Positions 40,501 through 47,384 are shown, counted from the stretch's first letter. The stretch is DNA of 64,000 nt from Pseudomonas sessilinigenes (GCF_003850565.1 NZ_CP027706.1:5146001-5210000); one strand, 5' to 3'. Program-made: numbers and translations. The notes: generated by a model not told the origin, from the sequence alone.

Positions 40501-43023
40501 CTTGCCAGCGACCCGGGCCGGCCGGAGCCGATCGCGGTGATCGGCATGAGCGGCCGGTTCGCCAGTGCCGACAACCTGGACGACCTCTGGCAGGTCCTCG
40601 TCCAGGGCCAGGACCTGCTGGAAGACGTGACGCGCTGGGACTTGTCGCGACATTTTCCCGCCTATGCGCCTTATTGCCGGCGTGGCGGTTTCCTGCGCGA
40701 TATCGATTGCTTCGATCCGCTGTTCTTCAATATTTCCGGGCGCGAGGCCAAGGTCATGGACCCGCAGCAGCGCCTGTTCCTCGAAGAAGCCTGGCGCGCC
40801 TTGGAAGACGCCGGGTATGCGGGCTCTAGCGGCGAAGGCTTGCGCTGTGGGGTCTATGTGGGCTGCGCGGCGGGCGATTACCAGCGGCTGTTGGAGAGCG
40901 ACGCGCCGGCGCAGGCGTTCTGGGGCAATTCCGGTTCGGTGATTCCAGCGCGCATCGCCTATCACCTCAACCTGCAGGGCCCGGCTGTGGCGATCGATAC
41001 CGCCTGCTCCAGCTCGCTGGTGGCGTTGCATCAGGCCTGCCAGGGGCTGCGCACCGGGGATGCCGACCTGGCTTTGGCTGGCGGCGTGTTCGTGCAAAGC
41101 ACCGAGCTGTTCCATCTCCAGGCCCAGCGGGCCGGCATGCTCTCGCCCAGCGGTTGTGCCTATGCCTTCGATGCCAAGGCCGATGGTTTCGTCCCAGGGG
41201 AGGGCGTCGGTGCAGTCGTGCTCAAGCGCCTGTCCCAGGCCCTGGCCGATGGCGATGTGATCCACGGTGTGATCCGCGGCACGGGAGTCAATCAGGATGG
41301 CGCGAGCAACGGCATCACGGCCCCCAATGCCACTGCCCAGGCCCGGCTGGAACTGGAGGTCTATCGGCGTCACGGTATCGAGGTCGAGCACATCGGCCTG
41401 GTGGAGGCCCACGGTACCGCGACAGTGCTGGGTGACCCGATAGAGGCCAGGGCCCTGGCCGATGCCTTCGCCCAAGGTGGCCATAGTGGCGCACCTTGTG
41501 CCCTTGGCTCGATCAAGAGCACGGTGGGGCACACGGCCACAGCGGCCGGCATCGCCGGAGTACTCAAGGTTCTGCTGGCGTTGCGGCACCGACAGATCCC
41601 GGCGTCGGCGCATTTCGTCAGTGCCAATCCGCACATCGATTTTTCCCACGGTCCGTTCCATGTCCCCACCCGCACCGAACAGTGGCGCCGGCCGGTGGCC
41701 GGGGAGCGGCTGGCGGCCGTCAGCTCATTCGGTTTCAGCGGTACCAACGCCCATGCGGTGATCGCCGAGGCGCCCGAGCGGCCGGTGCGGCCATCGGCCA
41801 GCCCGCTGCATCTGGTGGTGCTGTCGGCCAGGACCATTGCGCAACTACGGCTGCAGGCAAAGAACCTGCTCGCCCACCTGCAGTATGAGTCCGTCGAGCC
41901 AGGTGCCATGAGCCACACCCTGTTGTTGGGCCGGCGCCACCTCGAACAGCGCCTGGCCTGGGTCACCAGCGACGTGTATGCACTACGCACGCAGCTGGCG
42001 CATTGGTTGGATGTTGGCAAACTGGTCGACGGCTACAGCGGGATCGTCGACGGTACCCAGGAAGCCTCCACCAAGGCCCAGGCCGTGGCCGACCAGTGCT
42101 TGCAGGACTGCCGCGCGCAGGCCAATCCCGAAGTGCTCCGCGGTGCACTGCTGTCACTTGCGCAACTGTATGTAGAGGGGATCGAGCTGGATTGGGCGCG
42201 ATTGTTCCAGGGACAGCAGCCGGGCCGGGTTGCATTGCCAACCTATCCCTTCGAGAAAGAGCGCTATTGGCCGTCCGGCAAGGAGCAAGAGGACCGGCAG
42301 GCCGCTGCTCAGGCGCAACTGGCGTCAGTCCAGGCCGAACCCTCGGCAGCGCCCGCCACGCTGGTGCAGGTCAGCGCCAGCAAGCCAGCTGCGGCAACCC
42401 ATGCCAAATCCGGCCGTCTCAAGTTGCGCTCCCTGGAGCAAGACCTGGAAGCCCTGGACAGCATCGCACCCGAGGTCGCACCGCCGGCGCAACATGTTCC
42501 CACCCTGCAGTTGCGGCCACTGCGGACGATTGCCGAACCGGAAGACTCGGCAGTCGTCCCCGTCCAGCTGCCACCCGCAACGCTACAAGCCGTTGCCGAG
42601 CCGGTATCGGTTGCCGTCCCGGCGGTACAGCAGAACCAGCAGGTACCCGGAATTGACCGCTACTCGCTGGAGCGTGAGCTGTCCGAGAGCCTCGCTCGGG
42701 CGCTGGGCATCGACGTGGAACGAATCCAGGCGGACAAGCCCTTCGCCTCGATGGGCATGGATTCGATCATCGCCGTGGAGTGGAGTCGCGAGATCAACAG
42801 GCGCTACGGGCTGGCCATCGGTGCGACCGCGGTCTACAAGCATCCGACCCTGGCCGGCATCGTCACCTTGGTGGCCGCTCAGCTCGAGGCGAATGTGCCG
42901 GGTGTCGTAGAAGCATCCGCGCCGCTAAATGCGCCCGATCACTTGGAGCAGGCTATCGCCATGCATGTTCAGGCAGCCCCAGAGAGCGGGAGGCAAAATC
43001 CGTGTACGGATTCCTGTGCTTGA
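29149..43023 (+). CDS. Trans-AT polyketide synthase 1 (loading module plus modules 1-3)
   Basis: This giant protein has about 4,624 residues. I chose the GTG at 29149 because GGAGG lies 6 nt upstream; in-frame ATGs at 29068 and 29086 would add 27 or 21 residues with no good ribosome binding site. Order (approximate residues): AprA/SxtA-type MT 1-495; GNAT 497-667; ACP 720-790; KS1 819-1234; ACP(W) 1474-1547; KS2 1607-2030; DH 2209-2477; KR 2665-2880; MT 2940-3260; ACP 3319-3389; MDR enoylreductase 3451-3774; KS3 3794-4207; ACP(W) 4504-4577. No AT domain is present; every KS is followed by the trans-AT post-KS linker ending 'LPTYPFxRxRYW' or a close variant. All three KS have Cys-His-His. The chain is then passed to PKS2. 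Confidence 0.95.
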   Translation: MTDLLNRLADGWLALPVLEVLDQHGVLRALESAPDGISARSLARACAANEGQLRVALRLLLELGCVVQLANDHYGLTPGMSIRIPACAGALIRLSLPQLLGEPAGHELRSWLERSAGGWENAPEPMATCLDGALLAPLVMALEQAGGAQVLQEQGASTGGPATGLSSAVLEALRRYFEQRTWGYWQGNGFCLNDAGRALLEGTAQLRASLAWQPLPGQLQVLLFGDASSIQEPKEEDAGSWPTEYLAAFEAAVVARFDQQPLEQQPGYLVEVGCSEGALLRRLYLAIANHSRRGQHLERYPLRLIGVTASSKQHARGQQTLEGLPHLLLTGDVGDPQGLLASLGANGIRDLENILYIHAFQEHRRAWQPPVSTRGIDDQRHARPSSVHVDRHGACIEPAAALQGLVEHLARWQEITTHHGLILLAAHCLHPGSAQQHARRSGALHLDASHGFAGHQLFEAPVFLLAAAQAGLFPDRAVAQGLPRGELFTQASLNRLLPRHYRIHHPLPRDLPRLRELELACWPSGLGATEAVLQRRLELYPQGQLVLEYQGQLVAAIYSQRLAAVEQLRHSDCFQVEALHDPAGPVAQLLGICVHPEHQGEGLADELIDFTLVYLASLDAVRNVVGVTRCHHYDARRADALSLKDYIRRRDEVSGRLLEPMLWFHESHGAQVREVLEGYRPGDAVNRDAGVLVEYPDVRNMPPPLKTTAAPSLAVPSGQWPQVVGQLLLGVLGEARAEAYGEHVPLMEMGLTSLQMLDLRHRLAERLASPLPATFFFQHGTPAAIIAYLQNHSAPAHERTRHAPAPVAEPAPCAPDPGGIAIVGVGCRFPGGASSPERFWSLLQQGIDAVGQRDGPDDELERGGFIEGAQEFDPRFFRISPREAQLLDPRQRLLLETAWEALEQAAIAPSSLRGSSTGVFVGLMGHGYDLLLRQTGQGHESRPAFTTGNAASVAAGRLAYFFDWHGPALSVDTACSSSLVAVHLACESLLGGKCEVALAGGVNLLLDQAESEAFRAAGMLSPRGSCSTFDEAADGYVRGEGCGLLVLKRHADALAAGDPIWAVIRGSAINHDGASAGLTVPNQSAQRGVIEAALAQAGLAPHQVQYLEAHGTGTRLGDPIEVQAAAQALGAGRQAQRPLLLGSVKAQLGHLEAAAGVAGLIKVILAMGKGQIPGQLHFRSPNPQVDWANLPVQVVDRPRPWFAGRRIAGVSSFGFSGTNAHVLLEACEPPPPAVANIAEPVLILLSARTRDRLLASAERLRAVVADGRFAPAQLRDIAYTLQVGREAMAHRLALLARSLPDLASKLAGLGQPGVEAGELWLGEASQDHPPPADAPANVAQDRLQVLAQRWVQGAVVDWTQLYTTPLPRRIDLPTYPFARQLCSVLHGSTTGSITMERQPPQSPTTAFAGGSSQSGLDDGKPRKLQLRALEDGPAIEPPAAQEQAEPVAAQDSPMAAQPVAAARAPELAPHVQAERRALLERELTTSLAAALFLDPGEIGLDHLFVDLGLDSVIGVEWVRDLNRRYGLALNAPVVYEHSSVRRMAALVEQALQPKAPIQVQGPSASLAPQPTVARAAASPEPPAQPEMAQIPAAPAPGAAGSATASEGIAIIGMSGRYPGAPTLDAYWDNLVAGRDCVEEIPPARWSIDDYYDPEAGKPGKTYSKWLGRLDDIDCFDPLFFNISPAEAEWIDPQQRLFLEEGYKAFEDAGYPPQKLSDARCGVYLGIMGPSEYGWLAQQQRGAAEITGRSEAIAAARLAYFLNLKGPALLVDTACSSSLVATHLACQALRSGEVDVALVGGATLYLSPEIYMSMCQAGMLSPTGKCRTLDNAADGIVPGEGVGALVLKRLADAERDGDRIHGVIVASGINQDGKTNGITAPSASSQIALEREVYARHGIDPRSISYVELHGTGTKLGDPIELTALDTVFRERTEQRNFCGLGSVKSNIGHTTAAAGVAGVHKVLLQMRHRELAPTLHFATPNEHFDFARSPFFVNTHHQGWLVAAGQPLRAAVSAFGISGTNAHVVIDAYQPAVVPPAAEAGAPALLVLSAQRADRLQEYAKALLQFIEQQPRLDLAALSYSLQTGRAALGQRLAFVATSLEQVRQALGDFISGTPSACLLSGEVATAKDAASVLAGEEEFQQLLVSLLEKRRLQKLAELWVRGVVIDWSCLYGADRPRRLSLPTYPFARERYWVTPQAASGSLPDERAVLHPLLHCNSSTLHEQRYSTRLSGKEWFVREHRVAGQPVVPGVVQLEWARAAAALASELPVGQPMVLEEVAWLRPLVVSQPLLVHIGLVEEPGRGVRYEIHSGTGAQKQLYSQGWVRPASGQPAPQVDLAAVGASCESRVDAASCYARFTEQGLEYGVGFRALKELRSGPLTALASLAVASAAPGYTLPPSLLDGALQAATGWLAKPALQLPFAVTRVEQWGPLPDLAWAVVQRASGEQGAGQSFDVDLAHADGQVAVRLSGFCCRTPAQPRLAGELTLAPRWQTLEAVKTIADTQDQHLLEVPEAIARQWGTPDGAAACASWLGAWAGFDHLLWHVPQGQPGVARIGLQLVQALLALDYGSRPLALTVVTRQALPVLATETGDPEQASVHGLMGSVAKEYSHWQVRVLDLAGQDSWPSAQAGPDVPELPGETLALRDGQWYRQRLVPCVLPDVVDSGLRERGVYLILGGAGGLGTVFSEYLIRRYQAQVIWLGRREADEAIEAQRTRLGSLGPTPLYLRADANDRAALEAAEQTVRRRYGAVHGVVHAAIVLEDRGVAQMAPGVFDAALRAKAATSENLDAVFGRQDLDFMLFFSSMQSFIRAPGQANYAAGCCYADAFALGLRERPYPVKIVNWGYWGSVGIVAKASYRQRMEAAGIGSIEAPQAMALLERLLASPLSQLAFFKARHAQAASQWAVADDRQLQISAPVAPVILNGDSSLGLPQRAAPVLAELERSLAQLLRNLLAHQGWEHGPAGLASAYVGWREDALRLLDASGQAQAATDWPGAWRQWEVDRERLLQGPDQAVVHNQIRLLDAVLPALPGVLRAECAATAVLFPGGSVERVEGIYRGHPLADYFNAVLAEQLQAYVAQRLAADPQTRLRIIEIGAGTGGTSSRLFLHLAPYAQAIDEYCYTDVSEAFLAHGREQYGEQASYLRTGNLDIERDPRSQGFEPGHYDVVVAANVLHATRDIRRTLRHVKSLLRGNGLLLLNELTRASLFTHLTFGLLDGWRMATDVALRVPGTPALAPSTWRHVLELEGYGSLNQPAAAAHGLGQQIVTGISDGVIEFQGEAARQAGHESGDSAAWETRPASPAPSSQPTDLAQERGMPVRQAIHEALLEVLKLDRARVQEDQAFANYGVDSITGITLINALNQKLGLRLPVTALFDFPSIKALAEHIQRTYPSLEQQTSRTEAPAARWPVPPVAVTEPRRRRAPASAEPARVEVLPFAEGVEQVPQVCRQLRIEGPGRIDELQPIEAPLLPLGPDEVRIAVRAFALNFGDLLCVSGLYPTQPPYPFTPGFEASGVVLEVGGEVSRVALGDAVFALAGEALGAHASVMTCPQDRVFALPQGLSFEEACALPVVALTMIASFARAQVKPGERVLIQTATGGTGLIAVQLAQHAGAQVYATAGSQEKLDYLAGLGVAHRINYREEDFEQAVSRLTQGQGVDVVINTLADDALQKGFNCLAPGGRYVELAMTALKSARSIDLSRLNDNQSFISIDLRKQTRDNPVLLQELADEMTRLLEAGVIRPTLSRVFAFSEVQDAYRWLADRRNIGKVVVRVPQATVVPEPAPQLASDPGRPEPIAVIGMSGRFASADNLDDLWQVLVQGQDLLEDVTRWDLSRHFPAYAPYCRRGGFLRDIDCFDPLFFNISGREAKVMDPQQRLFLEEAWRALEDAGYAGSSGEGLRCGVYVGCAAGDYQRLLESDAPAQAFWGNSGSVIPARIAYHLNLQGPAVAIDTACSSSLVALHQACQGLRTGDADLALAGGVFVQSTELFHLQAQRAGMLSPSGCAYAFDAKADGFVPGEGVGAVVLKRLSQALADGDVIHGVIRGTGVNQDGASNGITAPNATAQARLELEVYRRHGIEVEHIGLVEAHGTATVLGDPIEARALADAFAQGGHSGAPCALGSIKSTVGHTATAAGIAGVLKVLLALRHRQIPASAHFVSANPHIDFSHGPFHVPTRTEQWRRPVAGERLAAVSSFGFSGTNAHAVIAEAPERPVRPSASPLHLVVLSARTIAQLRLQAKNLLAHLQYESVEPGAMSHTLLLGRRHLEQRLAWVTSDVYALRTQLAHWLDVGKLVDGYSGIVDGTQEASTKAQAVADQCLQDCRAQANPEVLRGALLSLAQLYVEGIELDWARLFQGQQPGRVALPTYPFEKERYWPSGKEQEDRQAAAQAQLASVQAEPSAAPATLVQVSASKPAAATHAKSGRLKLRSLEQDLEALDSIAPEVAPPAQHVPTLQLRPLRTIAEPEDSAVVPVQLPPATLQAVAEPVSVAVPAVQQNQQVPGIDRYSLERELSESLARALGIDVERIQADKPFASMGMDSIIAVEWSREINRRYGLAIGATAVYKHPTLAGIVTLVAAQLEANVPGVVEASAPLNAPDHLEQAIAMHVQAAPESGRQNPCTDSCA
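31603..33800 (+). other. PKS1 module 1: KS - ACP(W), beta-branching
   Basis: KS1 has its nucleophile at Cys codon 32071 ('DTACSSS'), with 'EAHGTG' and 'KAQLGHLEAAAG' histidines. No reductive domain follows. The ACP has phosphopantetheine Ser at 33679 and, six residues on, Trp at 33697 ('GLDSVIGVEW'), the signature of ACPs recognised by the HMG-synthase cassette. The beta-keto group formed here, the starter carbonyl, should become a C-methyl branch. Confidence 0.85.
33967..40470 (+). other. PKS1 module 2: KS - DH - KR - MT - ACP - ER
   Basis: KS2 nucleophile Cys codon is 34468. DH has 'HRVAGQPVVPG' and 'LLDGALQ', both catalytic residues present. KR has 'GGAGGLG', 'FFSSMQS' and 'NYAAG'. C-MT has 'EIGAGTGGTS' and 'NVLHATRD'. 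The ACP ('GVDSITGI', Ser near 39199) lacks the Trp. A complete MDR-type enoylreductase ('ALNFGDLL', 'PGFEASGVV', 'TATGGTGLIAVQLA') sits after the ACP, an unusual place. Expected outcome: alpha-methyl group with a double bond that the ER may saturate. Confidence 0.85.
40528..42885 (+). other. PKS1 module 3: KS - ACP(W), beta-branching
   Basis: KS3 nucleophile Cys codon is 41005, with 'EAHGTATVLGD' and 'KSTVGHTATAAG'. The ACP carries Ser at 42763 and Trp at 42781 ('GMDSIIAVEW'). Between KS and ACP is a 250-residue Ala/Pro/Gln-rich linker. This is the second beta-branching position; the C-terminus of PKS1 follows. Confidence 0.85.
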
Positions 43024-43081
43024 CTGCATTTTCATCCCGCACCCGCCATGGATATGGCGATAGCCCGCAGTGGAGGCGGCA

Positions 43082-43864
43082 ATGATCGAAACCGGATACC
43101 ACACCCTGCGTGTGCGCCACGAGGACAACATCTGCTTCGTGCAGCTGTATCGGCCCGAGGCCAACAACACCATCGACGATCGCCTGGTCGCCGAGCTGGC
43201 CGACCTGCTGGAACGACTGGATGAGCGCGTGACGGTACTGGTGCTCGAAGGGCTACCGCAGGTGTTCTGCTTCGGCATGGACTTCGCGCTGGTGCGCAAG
43301 CTGGCCAAGGACCCCCAGGCCAGTTCCAGCGTGCTCGACCCGGCCACCCTCTATGACCTCTGGCTGCGCCTGGCGACCGGGCCGTTCGTGGTGCTGTCCT
43401 ACGTGCGCGGCAAGGTCAATGCCGGCGGCGTCGGGTTCGTCGCCGCCAGCGATATCGTGATCGCCGACCAGAGCGCCTCCTTCAGCCTTTCGGAGTTGCT
43501 GTTCGGACTGATGCCGGCCTGCGTATTGCCGTTCCTGGAGCGCCGAATCGGCCCGCAGCGCGCCCACTACATGACCTTGATGACCAGCGCGATAGGCGCC
43601 GACCAGGCCCTGTCCTGGGGCCTGGTGGATGCCAGCGAGGCTGATGGCGACAACCTGCTACGCAAGCACCTGTTGCGCTTGCGGCGCCTGTCCCGGCCCG
43701 GGGTGGCGCGCTACAAGCAATTTCGTGGCTCGCTGTGCGGCGCCCCACGACTCGATCGCGACGCCGCGCTGGCGGCCAACCGACAGGCGTTCAGCGATCC
43801 GCAGAACCTTTCGAACATCGTGCGTTACGTCGAGACGGGCGCGTTCCCGTGGGAGCAGGTGTGA
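43082..43864 (+). CDS. Enoyl-CoA hydratase-like protein, beta-branching ECH1 (PksH-like)
   Basis: This ~260-residue crotonase-fold protein is expected to dehydrate the HMG-ACP-like adduct to a glutaconyl thioester. Motifs 'VFCFGMDFALV' and 'VRGKVNAGGVGFVAASDIVIADQSASFSLSELLFGLMPACV' form the oxyanion hole and match PksH/MupJ-type dehydratases and not true hydratases. The start is the ATG at 43082, with GGAGG 5 nt upstream; a GTG four codons earlier also exists. ECH2 starts one base after its stop. Confidence 0.85.
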   Translation: MIETGYHTLRVRHEDNICFVQLYRPEANNTIDDRLVAELADLLERLDERVTVLVLEGLPQVFCFGMDFALVRKLAKDPQASSSVLDPATLYDLWLRLATGPFVVLSYVRGKVNAGGVGFVAASDIVIADQSASFSLSELLFGLMPACVLPFLERRIGPQRAHYMTLMTSAIGADQALSWGLVDASEADGDNLLRKHLLRLRRLSRPGVARYKQFRGSLCGAPRLDRDAALAANRQAFSDPQNLSNIVRYVETGAFPWEQV

Positions 43865-43865
43865 G

Positions 43866-44615
43866 ATGAGCGACGATCTGGTACAGCTCGAACAGGTAAC
43901 GCCAGCGATCGTGCAGGTCACCATGACCGATCGCGTCCACAAGAACGGATTCTCCACTGGCCTGGCCCAGGCACTGATCCGCACCTTCGAGACGGTACGC
44001 AGCAATCCGGCGTGGAAGGTGGTGGTCCTGACCGGCTACGACACCTACTTCTGCACCGGCGGCACCCAGGAAATGCTACTCGAGCTGGCCGCCGGGGGCG
44101 GTCAGTACACCGACTATCCGATCTACGAATTGCCGCTGACCTGCGAGATTCCGGTAGTGGCGGCCATGCAGGGGCATGCGATTGGTGGCGGGCTGGTATT
44201 CGGCCTGTTCGCCGACCTGGCGGTGCTCAGCCGCGAGAGCGTATATGCGGCGAACTTCATGCGCTATGGCTTCACCCCGGGGTTCGGCTCGACCCTGGTG
44301 CTGCAGGAAAAGCTCGGCCTGGCGCTGGCCCAGGAGCTGTTGATGACCGCCGAGAACTATCGCGGCGACGAGCTGGCCGGCCGCGGCATCCCGTTCCCGG
44401 TATTGCCACGGGCGAACGTGCTGGCCCACGCCCATGAACTGGCAGCGCAATTGGCCGAGAAACCCCGGCATTCACTGGTGCTACTCAAGGAGCACCTGAC
44501 CTCTGGCCTGCGCGCGCGGTTGCCCGCGATCACGGCCCGCGAGGTGCAGATGCACGAGCAAACCTTTCATCTCCCCGAGGTGCGAGAGCGTATCAAGGCA
44601 CTGTTCGGCAACTGA
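43866..44615 (+). CDS. Enoyl-CoA hydratase-like decarboxylase, beta-branching ECH2 (PksI-like)
   Basis: This 249-residue crotonase-fold protein is expected to decarboxylate the 3-methylglutaconyl thioester to a beta-methyl-alpha,beta-enoyl chain. Motifs are 'MTDRVHKNGFSTGLAQALI', 'YFCTGGTQEMLLELAAGGG', 'AMQGHAIGGGLVFGLFADLAVLS' and 'NFMRYGFTPGFGST', typical of PksI/MupK. Regiochemistry (endo versus exo double bond) is set by this enzyme and cannot be read from sequence. It lies directly after ECH1. Confidence 0.87.
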   Translation: MSDDLVQLEQVTPAIVQVTMTDRVHKNGFSTGLAQALIRTFETVRSNPAWKVVVLTGYDTYFCTGGTQEMLLELAAGGGQYTDYPIYELPLTCEIPVVAAMQGHAIGGGLVFGLFADLAVLSRESVYAANFMRYGFTPGFGSTLVLQEKLGLALAQELLMTAENYRGDELAGRGIPFPVLPRANVLAHAHELAAQLAEKPRHSLVLLKEHLTSGLRARLPAITAREVQMHEQTFHLPEVRERIKALFGN

Positions 44616-44661
44616 TTAGCCGTTGCCCGGTGCGATATTCCTTCAAGAGCGAGGCACAAGC

Positions 44662-44916
44662 ATGACCAGAGAACAGGTATTCGAATTGATCGTCCGTCAC
44701 GTCCGGCAAGTGATTCCTACCCTTGCCAGCCATGCGTTCAGCCGGGGCGACCGCTTGCGTGACCTGGGTGCGAACTCGGTGGATCGCGCGGAAATCGTGA
44801 TGCTGGTGCTGGAGTCGCTGTCCCTGAGCATTCCGCGGGTGGAGCTGTTCGGCCCGGGCAATATCGGCGAACTGGCGGACCTGATCCACACCCGGCTCCA
44901 GGCGCGGGCGGTGTAG
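44662..44916 (+). CDS. Free-standing donor acyl carrier protein of the beta-branching cassette
   Basis: This 84-residue ACP carries the phosphopantetheine Ser in 'LRDLGANSVDRAEIVMLVLESL', the sequence type of AcpK/MacpC donor ACPs. It should hold acetyl, made by decarboxylation of malonyl, for the HMG-synthase homologue. It lies between ECH2 and the trans-AT. The PPTase that activates it is not in the window and must come from elsewhere in the genome. Confidence 0.9.
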   Translation: MTREQVFELIVRHVRQVIPTLASHAFSRGDRLRDLGANSVDRAEIVMLVLESLSLSIPRVELFGPGNIGELADLIHTRLQARAV

Positions 44917-44985
44917 CACGGATGGACCGGGCAGGGCGCGCCAGGTCTGGCGCGCCGCCAGAGGTAACGCACAACGGAGGTGCCA

Positions 44986-46089
44986 ATGAAGGTGTTCATC
45001 TTTCCCGGCCAGGGTTCGCAGCAGCGCGGCATGGGTGGCCAGCTGTTCGATGAGTTCCCCGAGCTGACCGAAGCCGCCAGCGACATACTCGGTTATTCGA
45101 TCAAGGCCCTGTGCCTCGATGACCCGGATGGCCTGCTGGACCAGACCCGCTACACCCAGCCGGCGATCTATGTGGTCAACGCCCTGGCCTATTTCCAGCG
45201 GCTGCGCGATGGCGCCCAGGCGGATGGTTTCGCCGGCCACAGCCTGGGTGAATTCAACGCTCTGCTGGCCGCGCAGTGCTTCGATTTCGCCCAGGGCCTG
45301 CGTCTGGTCCAGCGCCGCGCCGAGCTGATGAACCAGGTCAGTGGCGGGGAGGGGGGCATGGCCGCGATCATGAACCTGCGGCGCCACGCGCTGGTGGAGC
45401 TTTTGCAGGCGCAACAGGCCGATGGTGTGGACCTGGCGATTCACAACGCACCCTTGCAGAGCGTGATCGCCGGGCCCAAGGCCGAGCTGGCGCGCTTGGA
45501 AAGCGCGGTCGAGGCAGCGGGCGGCATGCTGTATCCGCTCAATACCAGTGGCGCCTTCCACTCGCGCTACATGCAACCGATCGCCGATGCATTTTGCGCG
45601 TATCTCCAAGGCCTGGAGCTGGCGCCGCCGAACAAGCCGGTAATCGCCAACGTTTCGGCCCAGCCATATAGCCAGGAAGCGATCGCCGACAACCTGGTCC
45701 GGCAACTGACCCATCCAGTGCAATGGTGCGAGAGCATTCAATACCTGCTGGCCCAGGGCGAGGTGCAATTCGAAGAGGTCGGCCATGGCGAGGTGTTGAC
45801 CAAGCTGGTGGAGAAGATCCGCGCTGGCAGCCGCCTGCCTGTGCCTGGCGTTGCGGTTTCGCCGCGGGACGCAGCGCCTGGGCCTCGCGAAGCGGCGCTG
45901 CACAGCGCCATCGAGCAGGTCGCCCAGTGGAATGCCCGGCATCCCGCCGGCACTCGGGTGCGCTCGCTACGGGTCGACGGCGACCAGCTGACCCGCAGCA
46001 CCGCCTTGGTGTTGCTGGGCCACCGGGCGGCGGTCTACCTGCAAGGCCACAACGGCTACTTCGCCCTCGACGAGATCCAGGCGTTGTAG
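44986..46089 (+). CDS. Trans-acting malonyl acyltransferase (AT)
   Basis: This 367-residue protein starts at an ATG 5 nt after GGAGG. The active-site Ser86 is in 'GHSLGEF', with 'FPGQGSQQRGM' at the start and 'GAFHSRYM' typical of malonyl specificity. It should load malonyl onto all five AT-less modules and the donor ACP. About 80 C-terminal residues after the AT fold ('ALHSAIEQVAQWNARHPAGTRVRSLRVDGDQ...') form an extra small domain of unknown role. It is the only AT in the locus. Confidence 0.92.
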   Translation: MKVFIFPGQGSQQRGMGGQLFDEFPELTEAASDILGYSIKALCLDDPDGLLDQTRYTQPAIYVVNALAYFQRLRDGAQADGFAGHSLGEFNALLAAQCFDFAQGLRLVQRRAELMNQVSGGEGGMAAIMNLRRHALVELLQAQQADGVDLAIHNAPLQSVIAGPKAELARLESAVEAAGGMLYPLNTSGAFHSRYMQPIADAFCAYLQGLELAPPNKPVIANVSAQPYSQEAIADNLVRQLTHPVQWCESIQYLLAQGEVQFEEVGHGEVLTKLVEKIRAGSRLPVPGVAVSPRDAAPGPREAALHSAIEQVAQWNARHPAGTRVRSLRVDGDQLTRSTALVLLGHRAAVYLQGHNGYFALDEIQAL

Positions 46090-46151
46090 CCATCCATGCA
46101 GCCATGGGCCGGCCCGTTGCCTTCGCCCGAATCGACAATCCTGGTGCCAAC

Positions 46152-47384
46152 ATGCTTGCCACTCGACCACTACCCGTTGCGATCACCGGTGTCGGTATCG
46201 TTTCCGCCATTGGCCAGGGCCGGGAGGCCTTTACCCGCGCACTGCTGGCCGGCGACGCCGCTTTCGGCGTGCTGCAACGCCCCGGGCGCCAGGGGCAAAG
46301 CCGTTTTCTCGGCGCCGAACTCGGCCCCCTGCAACTGCCGCCGGAGCGTTCGCCACGGTTGTTCCGGCAGTTGTCGCTGACTGCCGAAGCGGCCCTGGTG
46401 GCCTTGCATGAAGCCTGGCAGGACGCCCGCCTGGAGGACGTGGACCCGCAGCGCGTCGGCCTGGTCGTCGGTGGCTGCAACCTGCAGCAACGTGAACTGG
46501 CCCAGCTCCATGAGCGCTATACCGGGCGCGAGGCCTTCGTGCGGCCGGGTCATGGCGTCGAGTTCATGGACAGCGACTTGTGCGGGTTGTGTACCCAGCA
46601 GTTCGGCATCCAGGGCATGGCCTGCACCGTGGGCGGCGCCTCGGCCAGCGGCCAGGTCGCGGTGATCCAGGCGCTACAGGCGGTGCAGTCGGGACAGGTG
46701 GATGTGGCGATCGCGCTGGGCGCCCTGATGGATCTGTCGCATTGGGAGTGCCAGGCGTTGCGTTCTTTGGGGGCCATGGGCTCCGAGCGCTATGCCGATG
46801 CGCCGATGCAGGCGGCCCGGCCGTTCGACCGCGACCGTGACGGCTTCATCTATGGCGAGTGCTGCGGTGCGGTGGTGGTGGAACGCTTGGCCAACCCCGC
46901 GCGCAGCACCGTCCGGCCCTATGCGCAATTGTCCGGCTGGGGCTGGACCATGGATGCCAACCGCAATCCCGACCCATCGCGCGAGGGCGAGATGCGCGCC
47001 ATCGCCCAAGCCCTGGAACGCGCGGGCCTGGCCCCGGGGCAGATCGACTATGTGAACCCCCACGGGACCGGCTCGCCCCTGGGCGATGTGGTGGAGCTGG
47101 CTGCCCTGCGCGACAGCGGCCTGGGCCACGTGCGCCTCAACACCAGCAAGTCGCTGCTTGGCCATGGGCTCACCGCCGCCGGCACCGTGGAGGTAATTGC
47201 CACGCTGGTGCAGATGTGCGAAGGGCGCCTGCACCCGAGCCGTAACCTGGACACGCCGATCGATCCGTCCTTCGACTGGATCCGGGATGCGGCAAGGCCG
47301 CACTCGATAGAGCACGCCCTGACCCTGAGCATGGGTTTTGGCGGCATCAACACCGCGTTGTGCCTGACGCGTCATGAGCGATGA
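46152..47384 (+). CDS. Decarboxylating ketosynthase homologue with Cys-to-Ser change (PksF-like)
   Basis: This ~410-residue KS-fold protein has Ser164 ('VGGASASGQVAV') where condensing enzymes have the nucleophilic Cys. The histidines remain ('NPHGTGSPLGD', 'LLGHGLTAAG'). Such 'KSS' proteins decarboxylate malonyl on the donor ACP to acetyl and cannot condense. I set the start at ATG 46152 from family alignment; an ATG at 46104 is possible and neither has a clear ribosome binding site. It sits between the AT and the HMG-synthase gene, the normal cassette position. Confidence 0.87.
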   Translation: MLATRPLPVAITGVGIVSAIGQGREAFTRALLAGDAAFGVLQRPGRQGQSRFLGAELGPLQLPPERSPRLFRQLSLTAEAALVALHEAWQDARLEDVDPQRVGLVVGGCNLQQRELAQLHERYTGREAFVRPGHGVEFMDSDLCGLCTQQFGIQGMACTVGGASASGQVAVIQALQAVQSGQVDVAIALGALMDLSHWECQALRSLGAMGSERYADAPMQAARPFDRDRDGFIYGECCGAVVVERLANPARSTVRPYAQLSGWGWTMDANRNPDPSREGEMRAIAQALERAGLAPGQIDYVNPHGTGSPLGDVVELAALRDSGLGHVRLNTSKSLLGHGLTAAGTVEVIATLVQMCEGRLHPSRNLDTPIDPSFDWIRDAARPHSIEHALTLSMGFGGINTALCLTRHER

